Program-made: the position numbers and the translations under genes | Source: UBA2357 sp041678045 | GTDB lineage: Bacteria > Pseudomonadota > Gammaproteobacteria > Burkholderiales > Rhodocyclaceae | DNA length: 11,737 nucleotides | Direction: 5' to 3' | Assembly (NCBI GenBank): GCA_041678045.1 | Contig: JBAYOV010000075.1 | Span: forward strand, 1 to 11,737 | Notes under the pieces: generated by a model | What the model was told of the DNA's origin: nothing | The model's database searches: none | Seen by the model: only the letters and a program-made list of their open reading frames with translations | Shown here: positions 5,687 to 11,737 of the stretch, piece by piece | Position numbering within the stretch: position 1 is the first letter of the stretch | Layout: each line of letters begins with the position of its first letter

Positions 5687-6669
5687 AGAATCTGGTGATC
5701 AAGCTGGGTGCGCTGGGTGATGTGGTGATCGCCACCAGTCTCATCCGGCGGATTCAGGTGCATTATCCGCATGACGAACTGACCCTACTGACCACACCGG
5801 CCTTCGCCGGCCTGTTCGCCGGTTGGCCGGGGCTGCGCGTCGTGGGAGTTCCGCGCAAAGGCCTGCACAGCATGTGGCGGGCACTGCGGTGGCTGCGCGC
5901 GCAGCGCTTCGACCGCGTGTTCGACCTGCAATCGAACGACCGCTCCGCAATCCTGGTGGCGCTGTCTGGTGTGCGCATGCGCGTAGGTAACCGCCCGGGT
6001 TTTCCGTACACGCACCATCCTGCGAAGGCGTATCGCAGCGAGATCCATATTTTCGAACGCATGAATCAGGTGCTGGCGAGCGCCGGCATCCCGCCGGGGG
6101 AGCCACAACCGGTATTACCTTCGCGCGAGCAGGATATGCGCCATGTGGTCGAGTGGCTCGCGCAGCACGATCTCGCCGGCAAGCGTTTCGCCGTGCTGCA
6201 TGCCGGTGCCAGTCCGCGCTGGCCAAGCAAGCGCTGGCCCTGGTACCGCGAACTAGCGCTGGAACTAGTGCGGCAGGGGGTGCAGGTAGTCTGGGTCGGT
6301 GCGGAAGATGATCGCGAACTGAACCGTATACTTGCGCAGGATGTCGGCATCGATGCGACCGGCAGCTTCAGTATCATCCAGCTGGCGGAATTGGGACGGC
6401 ACGCGGCCTTCGCGGTCACCAACGATTCCGGCCCCATGCACATCCTGTCGGCGTCCGGCATCCCGGTGTTCGCGTTCTTCGGGCCGACGCGCTGGCACAA
6501 GAACCATGCACTGAACCAGGGTGGGCGGGTGCTGCGGCATACGGTGCCGTGCAGTCCGTGTTCGCTGGGCGTATGTCCGCCCGACAAGGGGCATGCGTGT
6601 CTGCGGAATATTTCCGTCAATGAGGTTCTGGAGCGTCTGCGTGTGGAGCGGCTGCTCTCCGGGGATTAG
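5683..6669 (+). CDS. Glycosyltransferase family 9 (heptosyltransferase-like), second of four
   Basis: A 328-residue canonical GT9 enzyme. The N-terminus KLGALGDVVIATSL puts Asp13 where E. coli WaaC has its proposed catalytic Asp13. HAGASPRWPSKRWP carries the conserved lysine (Lys183), and TNDSGPMH (Asn247, Asp248) plus FAFFGPTRWHKNHAL form the ADP-heptose site region. A C-terminal cysteine set (290, 293, 298, 306; CSPCSLGVC) resembles that of many WaaF/WaaQ-type relatives. GGAG at 5675-5678 and the ATGA overlap with the ligase gene fix ATG 5683; the 50 codons open upstream are a shadow of the ligase gene. The gene is last in the plus-strand operon, and its TAG overlaps the stop of the converging GT4 gene. 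Confidence 0.94.
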   Translation: MKNLVIKLGALGDVVIATSLIRRIQVHYPHDELTLLTTPAFAGLFAGWPGLRVVGVPRKGLHSMWRALRWLRAQRFDRVFDLQSNDRSAILVALSGVRMRVGNRPGFPYTHHPAKAYRSEIHIFERMNQVLASAGIPPGEPQPVLPSREQDMRHVVEWLAQHDLAGKRFAVLHAGASPRWPSKRWPWYRELALELVRQGVQVVWVGAEDDRELNRILAQDVGIDATGSFSIIQLAELGRHAAFAVTNDSGPMHILSASGIPVFAFFGPTRWHKNHALNQGGRVLRHTVPCSPCSLGVCPPDKGHACLRNISVNEVLERLRVERLLSGD

Positions 6670-7754
6670 CCGCGCCCGTTTCCGATAGCGTTTGCAAGCT
6701 GTGCGTAGAGATTTAGGTAGCGCCGGATGATCACCTCGGGTGCATGCTGTGTGCGGACTTCATTCAGCCCGTTCTCGCCCAGGGCAGTACGCGCAGGTTC
6801 CGGCAGCACCAGCGCACTTTCGATCGTCGCTGCCAATGCCTGCGGCTGTTCGACCGGTGTGAGCAGGCCGTTGCGTTCGGCTGTGATCAACTCGCACGCC
6901 CCCGCGCTGGCGGTGGCGACCACCGGCCTGCGGTGTGCCCAGGCCTCCAGAATCACATTGCCCAGTGGTTCGTGACGGGATGGGCAGATGAATAGGTCGG
7001 CCGCCTGGTAATATGCTGCTGGTCGGTCGATCCAGCCGGCCCAATGAATGCGCGTATAACTGCTGCTGCTGTTTGCCTGGCGGTGCAGCGCATTGCGCAA
7101 TGGACCGTCGCCGGCGATCAGCAGATGTACCGTCTTGCCGCCGATGCGTTCCGGCAGAGTGTCCATCGCTGCGAGCAGGTCATCGAAACCCTTGTTGGGA
7201 TGTAGCCGGCCAACGGCGAGCAGCAGCCAGGCGTCCGTCGGTATACCGTGCCGCCTACGTACTGCGGCCAGCTCTGCCGCATCGGCTTCATCCTGTTCCT
7301 CGACGAAGTTGCCGATGTGGAAGACCCGCTCCGCCGGCAGTCCCGCTCCGATCAGATACTCGCAGATACCACGCGTGTTGCCGATCCAGGCGTGCGCATG
7401 GCGATAGCCCTTGAGGTCATAGTAGCCACCCAGTCGTGCGATGTGTACCGGTCTCGCTCCACGCGGCAGGTGGGTGAGACGGGTGGCACGTCCCATGTAG
7501 GTCTGCACGATGTCCGGCCGGTGTACTTTGATCAGGCGATTGATGTGCCAGCGTGACGGCAGATCCCAGACGCCGCGCATCGCGACGGTGTGGTTGTCTA
7601 TGTGTTCACCGAGCTGCGTACGGCTCCACGCCTGCGGTGGCAAGATGCACAACGCCTGATGCCCGGCAGCGCGCAGGCCCTGCACCAGCCGCACGACGAA
7701 ACGTTCGGCCCCACCACCCTGACGGCTGCCGAGGATGTGCAGGCTACGCAGCAT
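6666..7754 (-). CDS. Glycosyltransferase family 4 (GT-B), last gene of the minus-strand operon
   Basis: A 362-residue GT4 enzyme. The N-terminal loop SRQGGGAERFV (10-20) is the acceptor-domain glycine-rich motif. AVGRLHPNKGFDDLL and LIAGDGPLRNAL belong to the donor domain, and EPLGNVILE (Glu262 and Glu270) is the E-x7-E motif. The start at 7754 (MLRSLHILGS) fits the family; the 29 codons open upstream are serine- and proline-rich and translate the preceding gene in another frame. It overlaps the upstream GT9 gene by 11 bp, so it is probably translated by coupling, as no clear ribosome site is seen. It lacks similarity by eye to the plus-strand GT4 outside the motifs, so the two probably act on different linkages. 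Its role in LPS core extension is inferred from context. Confidence 0.93.
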   Translation of the reverse strand: MLRSLHILGSRQGGGAERFVVRLVQGLRAAGHQALCILPPQAWSRTQLGEHIDNHTVAMRGVWDLPSRWHINRLIKVHRPDIVQTYMGRATRLTHLPRGARPVHIARLGGYYDLKGYRHAHAWIGNTRGICEYLIGAGLPAERVFHIGNFVEEQDEADAAELAAVRRRHGIPTDAWLLLAVGRLHPNKGFDDLLAAMDTLPERIGGKTVHLLIAGDGPLRNALHRQANSSSSYTRIHWAGWIDRPAAYYQAADLFICPSRHEPLGNVILEAWAHRRPVVATASAGACELITAERNGLLTPVEQPQALAATIESALVLPEPARTALGENGLNEVRTQHAPEVIIRRYLNLYAQLANAIGNGRG

Positions 7755-8646
7755 GCGCGAGCTGTGCCCGTGCGAGGGCGGTGACGTCTGCGGCGGCGAC
7801 ATTGGCGAGATCGCGCTGCGCACCCACCAGCCAGCGTGCATTGGTACCCCACGGGTGGTAGCGTGCAGGCTGGCCCGAACCGAACACCGTCAACGTTGGC
7901 GTGCCCACGCCGCTGGCCAGATGTCCCAGCCCGGAATCGTTGCCAATGAACAATGCACAACGTTCCAGCACGGCTGCGGCAGTGAGTAGATCGCAGCGAC
8001 TGGTTAGATCACGATGCGGCAGTTCCAGCCGCTGCACGACACGACGCGCACGTTCCACATCGCCGGGCCCGCCCAGCAGCACCACGCCGTCGACCTCGGT
8101 GCCGAGCAGATTGGCGGTCTCCGCGAAGGCCTCGGCCGCCCAGATCTTCGGCTCCCAGTTGGCGCCGGGACCGAGCGCCAGTAGCCGGTATGCGGCGAAT
8201 CCCTCCAGCAGCGTGTCAGCTGCCGTGTGTTCCGCCGCGCTCAGCCACACCTTCGGTGCCGGGATCGTGCGTTCCGGATTGATGCGGTCGATGATCGACA
8301 TCAGATCCTCCACGGCATGCGGACCATAGGCTTTACGACCCCATTTCACCAACCGTCGGCGTCCCCTGAGCAGATAGGCCAGGCCGTCGGTGCGCAGGTC
8401 AGCGATCAGATCGTAGTGCGTGCGCCGCAGCTGACGAATGAGCTTCAGCAGGCCATGCCAGCCCTCCTCCTTTCTCTTGTGGAAGATCTCACCTCGGTAA
8501 GGACAGTGCGTGAACAAGATGGACGAGCGCCGGTCGCCTATGATGTCGACAACGGCGTCGGGATAAAGCGCATGCAGCCGCTCCAGCACCGGTGTGGTCA
8601 TGACCGCATCACCGATGTTGCTGAGCGAGATCGCCAGGATTCTCAT
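7744..8646 (-). CDS. Glycosyltransferase family 9 (heptosyltransferase-like), third of four
   Basis: A 300-residue GT9 protein, at the short end for the family. ISLSNIGDAVMTTP places the catalytic-type aspartate at 13, GPGANWEPKIW carries the conserved lysine (Lys167), and IGNDSGLGHLA (Asn236, Asp237) the donor loop. ATG 8646 overlaps the upstream GT9 stop as ATGA. The frame remains open to 9054 but only through the upstream gene, so that extension is rejected. It lacks the C-terminal cysteine cluster of the 5683-6669 enzyme. Substrate is unknown; a heptosyl or related sugar transfer to the LPS core is the family expectation. Confidence 0.92.
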   Translation of the reverse strand: MRILAISLSNIGDAVMTTPVLERLHALYPDAVVDIIGDRRSSILFTHCPYRGEIFHKRKEEGWHGLLKLIRQLRRTHYDLIADLRTDGLAYLLRGRRRLVKWGRKAYGPHAVEDLMSIIDRINPERTIPAPKVWLSAAEHTAADTLLEGFAAYRLLALGPGANWEPKIWAAEAFAETANLLGTEVDGVVLLGGPGDVERARRVVQRLELPHRDLTSRCDLLTAAAVLERCALFIGNDSGLGHLASGVGTPTLTVFGSGQPARYHPWGTNARWLVGAQRDLANVAAADVTALARAQLAHAA

Positions 8647-9623
8647 ATGGTGATCTGCAACGCGCATTCCAGCGCCGCCGTGACGGCCGCAACCGGAATG
8701 GCATCCATACCGCTGCCTCCGTGATCGCGGGCGCAGACGGGGAAGTGATGCGGCGTGTTGGGCCGAAACTTGTCCGGATCGGTACGTCCGTACAGGGTGA
8801 CGAGGGGCCGGGCGGCACTCGCGAGCATGTGGCCGGTGCCGGAGTCGTTGCACACGGAAGCAGCCAAGCGCTGGCCGAGTGCCATCGTGAGGTAGGGACC
8901 GGGCGTCACAAGTTCCGGGAAGCGTGCGTTCGGCAACGCCTGTACGAGTGAATGCTGCCACGCCCGTTCCTGTGGACCAAGGAAGAACACCGGCACGAGT
9001 CCCTGGGCCACGCAGGCAGTGGCGACGTCGACGAAGCGATTCAGCGGCCAGCATTTCCAGGGCTGGCCCGCACCCGGAGCGAAGCCGACATAGCGTGCGC
9101 CGTCTGGAAGCAGGCGTGCAGCCTCTGCAATGTGTTCGGCGGGTACGCGGATGCCGTAGATCGGTGCGACCGTATGGCCGGCGGCGAGCGAGATGAGCTG
9201 CAGGATGCGTTCGAGCATGCCGCGCGGGCGCCCGCCGCCGGCAGGCCGGCGGTCCGAAAGCCGGAAACTGAATGCCCCGGAAACGAAGTGTACATGGCGG
9301 ATGCGTCGGACGATGAGTGTGGTCTTGATGAACTGCTGCGTGTCGATGATCAGATCAAAGCGCCGGTCCGGCAGCGGACGGCGCAGCAGTTCCGTCCAGT
9401 GTTCGCCGATACCGGCATCGTCCAGGATTTCATCGATACAGTGCGTAACAGAATAGGCGAAGGTGTCGGTGTACAGTGAATGGCCGCGGCCCGCCAGCCA
9501 GGTAATGTGGCTGTCCGGCCAGGTAGCGCGCAAGGCCTGCAGCGCCGGTATCTTGATCAAGGCATCGCCGAAGGTGTCCCCGTTGGAATAGACGAGGATC
9601 GTGCGGGGTCGGAATTCAGACAC
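8643..9623 (-). CDS. Glycosyltransferase family 9, divergent N-terminal motif, fourth of four
   Basis: A 326-residue GT9-type protein. The usual LGD-x-(V/I)-x-(T/A)-x-P start reads instead NGDTFGDALIKIP (14-26, with Asp16 and Asp20). The downstream motifs are regular: APGAGQPWKCWP with Lys190, and CNDSGTGHML with Asn259 and Asp260. The C-terminus has FPVCARDHGGSGMDAIPV. The start is taken as GTG 9623 because the conserved strand (RTILVYSNGD) begins seven codons later and no ATG is available nearby; no ribosome site is seen. The start overlaps the DUF6165 gene end by 8 bp, and the stop overlaps the next gene by ATGA. Donor sugar unknown; the altered motif may mean a non-heptose donor, which is speculation. 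Confidence 0.88.
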   Translation of the reverse strand: MSEFRPRTILVYSNGDTFGDALIKIPALQALRATWPDSHITWLAGRGHSLYTDTFAYSVTHCIDEILDDAGIGEHWTELLRRPLPDRRFDLIIDTQQFIKTTLIVRRIRHVHFVSGAFSFRLSDRRPAGGGRPRGMLERILQLISLAAGHTVAPIYGIRVPAEHIAEAARLLPDGARYVGFAPGAGQPWKCWPLNRFVDVATACVAQGLVPVFFLGPQERAWQHSLVQALPNARFPELVTPGPYLTMALGQRLAASVCNDSGTGHMLASAARPLVTLYGRTDPDKFRPNTPHHFPVCARDHGGSGMDAIPVAAVTAALECALQITI

Positions 9624-10017
9624 TGTCGTGACGGTAGTCGGCGTAGGACTTTTCTTCGACCAGATCCGAGCCGAGCTTCAGGTTCAACACCTTCTTCAGA
9701 GCGGCGCGCCGGTCGTTAGTGACGTAGACGGTGCGCGCCAGCTTGATGAAGCCGGTGTCGAACTCGCGTGCGTGCTCCTTGTTGCGGATATCGTCCTCGA
9801 TATCCCACAAGGCTTCGTTGACCTGCTTGAGCTGCGAGTATTCCGGCTCGATATCGGCCTGTGCATAGGGCGATGCCGCCCATGCCGCGCGCAGCTGCGC
9901 CAGCTCATGGCGAATATTGTGCAGCTTGGTGGCGTCATCGATGCGCTCGGACTTGATCTCCAGGATGCTGATCTTGTCGAGGAATTCGCCGACGGAAATG
10001 GGAGTGAGCAGGGACAT
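9616..10017 (-). CDS. DUF6165-family protein of unknown function
   Basis: A 133-residue predicted cytoplasmic, largely helical protein with no signal peptide or membrane segment. The N-terminal block TPISVGEFLDKISILEIKSE (5-24) is what I recognise as the DUF6165 signature. A charged helical middle follows (KLHNIRHELAQLRAAW, 31-46; QVNEALWDIEDDIRNKEHAR, 65-84). The C-terminus ends in an EEKSYADYRH tail. DUF6165 genes are often found beside LPS or polysaccharide glycosyltransferase genes, as here; no biochemical role is known to me. ATG 10017 is chosen because the conserved block starts three residues later; ATG 10038 would add seven residues (MVPHSAI). Neither has a good ribosome site. It lies 39 bp below the methyltransferase relic and overlaps the GT9 gene by 8 bp. 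Confidence 0.85.
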   Translation of the reverse strand: MSLLTPISVGEFLDKISILEIKSERIDDATKLHNIRHELAQLRAAWAASPYAQADIEPEYSQLKQVNEALWDIEDDIRNKEHAREFDTGFIKLARTVYVTNDRRAALKKVLNLKLGSDLVEEKSYADYRHDSV

Positions 10018-10056
10018 GATGGCGGAATGCGGAACCATGGGGACAGTGGCGGCATT

Positions 10057-10365
10057 CTACATGATCGGTCTCGGGCCGGTAAACTCAGGCCGGCCTTGGT
10101 AGGTGATCAGCGAGGTGCCGACGAGATGGGCCAGCGGCAGCCGCCTTGCTGGCTCATTGAGTGCACGGTACACGCCTGGGTGCTGCGGGGACCGCGGTAG
10201 TCGTACCAGAGCACGCTGTCACCGGTGCACTTGGGCGAGCAGATAAGTGGTCTTGCCGGTGCAGGCGCCGAATTCGAAGATCCAGCGGGAATTTTTGGCC
10301 AGCACGGCCAGAATCCACGTCTCGATGTTGCTGATCGGCTGCCGACACAAGTTGTCTGCGGTCAG
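10057..10365 (-). pseudogene. Relic of a class I SAM-dependent methyltransferase (deleted middle, frameshifted)
   Basis: Reading the minus strand from 10365 gives LTADNLCRQPISNIETWI, then RWIFEFGACTGKTTYLLAQ (10287-10231), which is motif I (SAM-binding EFGxxxGKTT). A TGA stop follows at 10219-10221. From 10226 in another frame comes TGDSVLWYDYRGPRST, and after a frameshift near 10176-10182 comes GVYRALNEPARRLPL and GTSLITYQGRPEF, ending at TAG 10057-10059. These pieces match the two ends of one methyltransferase fold, while the middle (perhaps 80-110 residues) is absent. No ATG begins the frame: the position overlapping the GT10 stop reads CTGA where other junctions here read ATGA. A small functional protein is unlikely. 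A sequencing error could explain the frameshift but not the missing middle. Confidence 0.83.
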
Positions 10366-11420
10366 GATGTTCCGCTGATTGCGCCGGGCAGGTGCAGTAG
10401 CCGGCCTTTTAGTTTTCCGTACATGTCCCGCACCAGGGTAGCGGAACTGGACATGCGCAGGGCGCGGCGCGACAGAATGGCTGCACCGGTTTCGGGTTTC
10501 AGCCCATCGCGATGCAGACGGGCAATTTCACGTGCGGCCACGGCGAACAGATTATATTCCAGCATGACACGCCGCTTGGCTTCGATGATAGCCGGCAGAC
10601 GTTTGTCAAATTCACGGTTCGCGATCGCTTCGCGTATCATCTCGGCCGCACCGGCCACGTCATGGAGGTCGATTCGAATGAAGCTTTCTTCCGGGAAATA
10701 TTCTGCAATATTTGGGCAGCCGCAATAAAAAGGCAGGGTCAGCCCCAAGAAAGGGTCACTAATTTTCTCCGTCCAGTGGTGTTCACCAATATGGTTCTCG
10801 ACTGCGACATGGTAGCGATAGGCACGAAGGCAGTCGGCCTTATCATCAAGCGACCGTGCGCTGTGGCGGCCGAAGGTCTCGAGCTCTGGCATGCTTGCCA
10901 TCAGCCTGTGCATGAAGCGCGCACGATGATAGTGCAGGGTATGTCGCATGGCCTTTGATGAATACACCATCGATACATCATGTGATTTTCTTTGCGGCGA
11001 CTCGCCCAGGATGTCATCGAACGAGACGGTCCGATGTCGCCCTACGCCGTAAAACCAGTGCAGCGCAGGCTGTGAGTAAATCCGGTTGGGGTGCCGCAAT
11101 GCCCACTCGGGCTGACTGGTGAGTACCGCGCCGAACTGGTGTGCGTAATCGTTGCCATAAATCTTGACGGACGACGGCTCCGAGGTCACCAGCAGCGTAT
11201 GTTCGCGTGCGCATGCCAGCGGCTCGTGGCTGACTCTTTTCGTTTCTCCCGGTCTTGCGGACACATCATCGTAGACCAGCAGCCAGTCGTAATCCCGTAC
11301 TTCACGCTCGAATAGGAACTCGCACTCTCCCCATACGGGCTCGTTGTGAGGAAATTGGTGGAGCCAACTCGAGGTGGGTAAGGAGCTGATCACTTTGACC
11401 CGCAGCCGTGACTTGTTCAT
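10362..11420 (-). CDS. Glycosyltransferase family 10 (alpha-1,3-fucosyltransferase-like)
   Basis: A 352-residue protein whose second half fits the GT10 C-terminal domain. ETFGRHSARSLDDKADCLRA (181-200) is followed by YRYHVAVENH (201-210), WTEKISDPFLGLTLPFYCG (216-234) and CPNIAEYFPEESFIRIDL (235-252), with the family-typical Glu208-Asn209, Thr217-Glu218-Lys219 and Pro-Asn-Ile. GT10 enzymes transfer fucose (or a related 6-deoxy sugar) from GDP-fucose; the true donor here is unknown. The N-terminal half (1-150) is the usual variable acceptor domain. There is no membrane anchor, as expected for a cytoplasmic bacterial enzyme. ATG 11420 overlaps the acyltransferase stop (ATGA) and has AGGGG 5 nt before it; the 21 codons open upstream come from that neighbour. 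It would decorate core or O-chain sugars. Confidence 0.88.
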   Translation of the reverse strand: MNKSRLRVKVISSLPTSSWLHQFPHNEPVWGECEFLFEREVRDYDWLLVYDDVSARPGETKRVSHEPLACAREHTLLVTSEPSSVKIYGNDYAHQFGAVLTSQPEWALRHPNRIYSQPALHWFYGVGRHRTVSFDDILGESPQRKSHDVSMVYSSKAMRHTLHYHRARFMHRLMASMPELETFGRHSARSLDDKADCLRAYRYHVAVENHIGEHHWTEKISDPFLGLTLPFYCGCPNIAEYFPEESFIRIDLHDVAGAAEMIREAIANREFDKRLPAIIEAKRRVMLEYNLFAVAAREIARLHRDGLKPETGAAILSRRALRMSSSATLVRDMYGKLKGRLLHLPGAISGTS

Positions 11421-11737
11421 CGCCGCCCCTGATAGACTGGCACGGCACCTGGCGGGCGGGTCTTGAAGCGCCGGTGCGCCCACAGGTACTGCGCCGGCAT
11501 CTTGCGGATCTCGGCCTCGATGAGGTCGTTGATGCGCTGGGTGTCTGCCACCTCGTCGTCGGTCGGGAAGTCCTCCAGTGCCGGATAGAGCCGCAGGCGA
11601 TAGCCCGCCGTCCCCGGCAAGCGTTCCTGGAAGAACGGCACCACCCTGGCGCCGCTGATGCGGGCCAGGCGCGCGGTGGCGGTGATGGTCGCGGCGGGGA
11701 TGCCGAAGAAGGACACGAAGACGCTGTGCTCGGCGCC
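11417..11737 (-). CDS. LpxL/HtrB-type lipid A acyltransferase, C-terminal part (cut by window edge)
   Basis: Only the last 106 residues are inside the window; the frame is open to the last base. HSVFVSFFGIPAATITATAR, LARISGARVVPFF, and the ending YLWAHRRFKTRP are typical of the C-terminal half of lipid A late acyltransferases (LpxL/LpxM), which add a secondary acyl chain to Kdo2-lipid A or its precursor at the inner membrane. The catalytic HX4D motif would lie upstream, outside the window, so intactness cannot be judged. LpxL and LpxM cannot be told apart from this part. It is the first visible gene of the minus-strand operon and overlaps the GT10 gene by 4 bp. Confidence 0.9.
   Translation of the reverse strand, partial: GAEHSVFVSFFGIPAATITATARLARISGARVVPFFQERLPGTAGYRLRLYPALEDFPTDDEVADTQRINDLIEAEIRKMPAQYLWAHRRFKTRPPGAVPVYQGRR
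11426..11430 (-). promoter_or_regulatory. Ribosome binding site of the GT10 gene
   Basis: On the minus strand AGGGG lies 5 nt before ATG 11420, within the end of the acyltransferase gene. It supports the internal ATG over the longer open frame beginning at 11483. Confidence 0.6.

Noticed and set aside
8647..9054. 136-codon N-terminal extension of the third GT9 gene
   Set aside because: It is an out-of-frame reading of the upstream GT9 gene; the ATG at 8646 starts exactly at the conserved GT9 strand.
9601..10200. Plus-strand open frame of 199 codons
   Set aside because: It is antisense to DUF6165 and the methyltransferase relic, both of which show family motifs on the minus strand.
10154..10348. 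Minus-strand 64-codon open frame as a small gene
   Set aside because: It is an off-frame reading of the methyltransferase relic; the recognisable SAM motif lies in a different frame.

Overview
The window reads as chromosomal DNA of a high-GC gammaproteobacterium. It carries most of a lipopolysaccharide (LPS) outer-core assembly locus, with a stretch full of short dispersed repeats at its left end. Protein family make-up (CHCC zinc finger, ELM1-like protein, four GT9 glycosyltransferases, O-antigen ligase, LpxL-type acyltransferase) and the repeat families fit a Chromatiales- or Xanthomonadales-like lineage, but I cannot name a genus from sequence alone.

Left part (1-2301): an inverted pair of heptanucleotide arrays lies in front of a 74-residue CHCC zinc-finger protein. 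A 421-bp repeat-rich spacer follows, then an ELM1-family protein (GT-B-like, function unproven in bacteria), then a 513-bp spacer made almost entirely of repeats. A composite of two repeat families, a 75-79 bp element with GTAGGGTGCGTCG ends and a 92 bp palindromic element built from ACACGGAA words, occurs three times, in states from good to decayed.

Middle plus-strand block (2302-6669): four tightly overlapping genes, GT4 glycosyltransferase, GT9 glycosyltransferase, O-antigen ligase-family membrane protein and a second GT9. Overlaps of 1-4 bp (GTGA, TAATG, ATGA) indicate one translationally coupled operon.

Right minus-strand block (11737 down to 6666): the C-terminal end of an LpxL/HtrB-type acyltransferase (cut by the window edge), a GT10 fucosyltransferase-like gene, a wrecked SAM-methyltransferase gene that appears on no simple ORF scan, a DUF6165 protein, two more GT9 glycosyltransferases and a GT4 glycosyltransferase. 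All neighbouring intact genes except the pair around the relic overlap. The two blocks converge, and their stop codons overlap at 6666-6669.

Together the genes would extend the LPS core on the cytoplasmic face with seven recognisable glycosyltransferases, finish lipid A acylation, and join a polymer or cap to the core at the periplasmic face through the ligase. No new defence, mobile or regulatory system is evident. The most notable items are the hidden methyltransferase relic, the composite repeats that supply gene boundaries, and the uncharacterised ELM1 and DUF6165 proteins.
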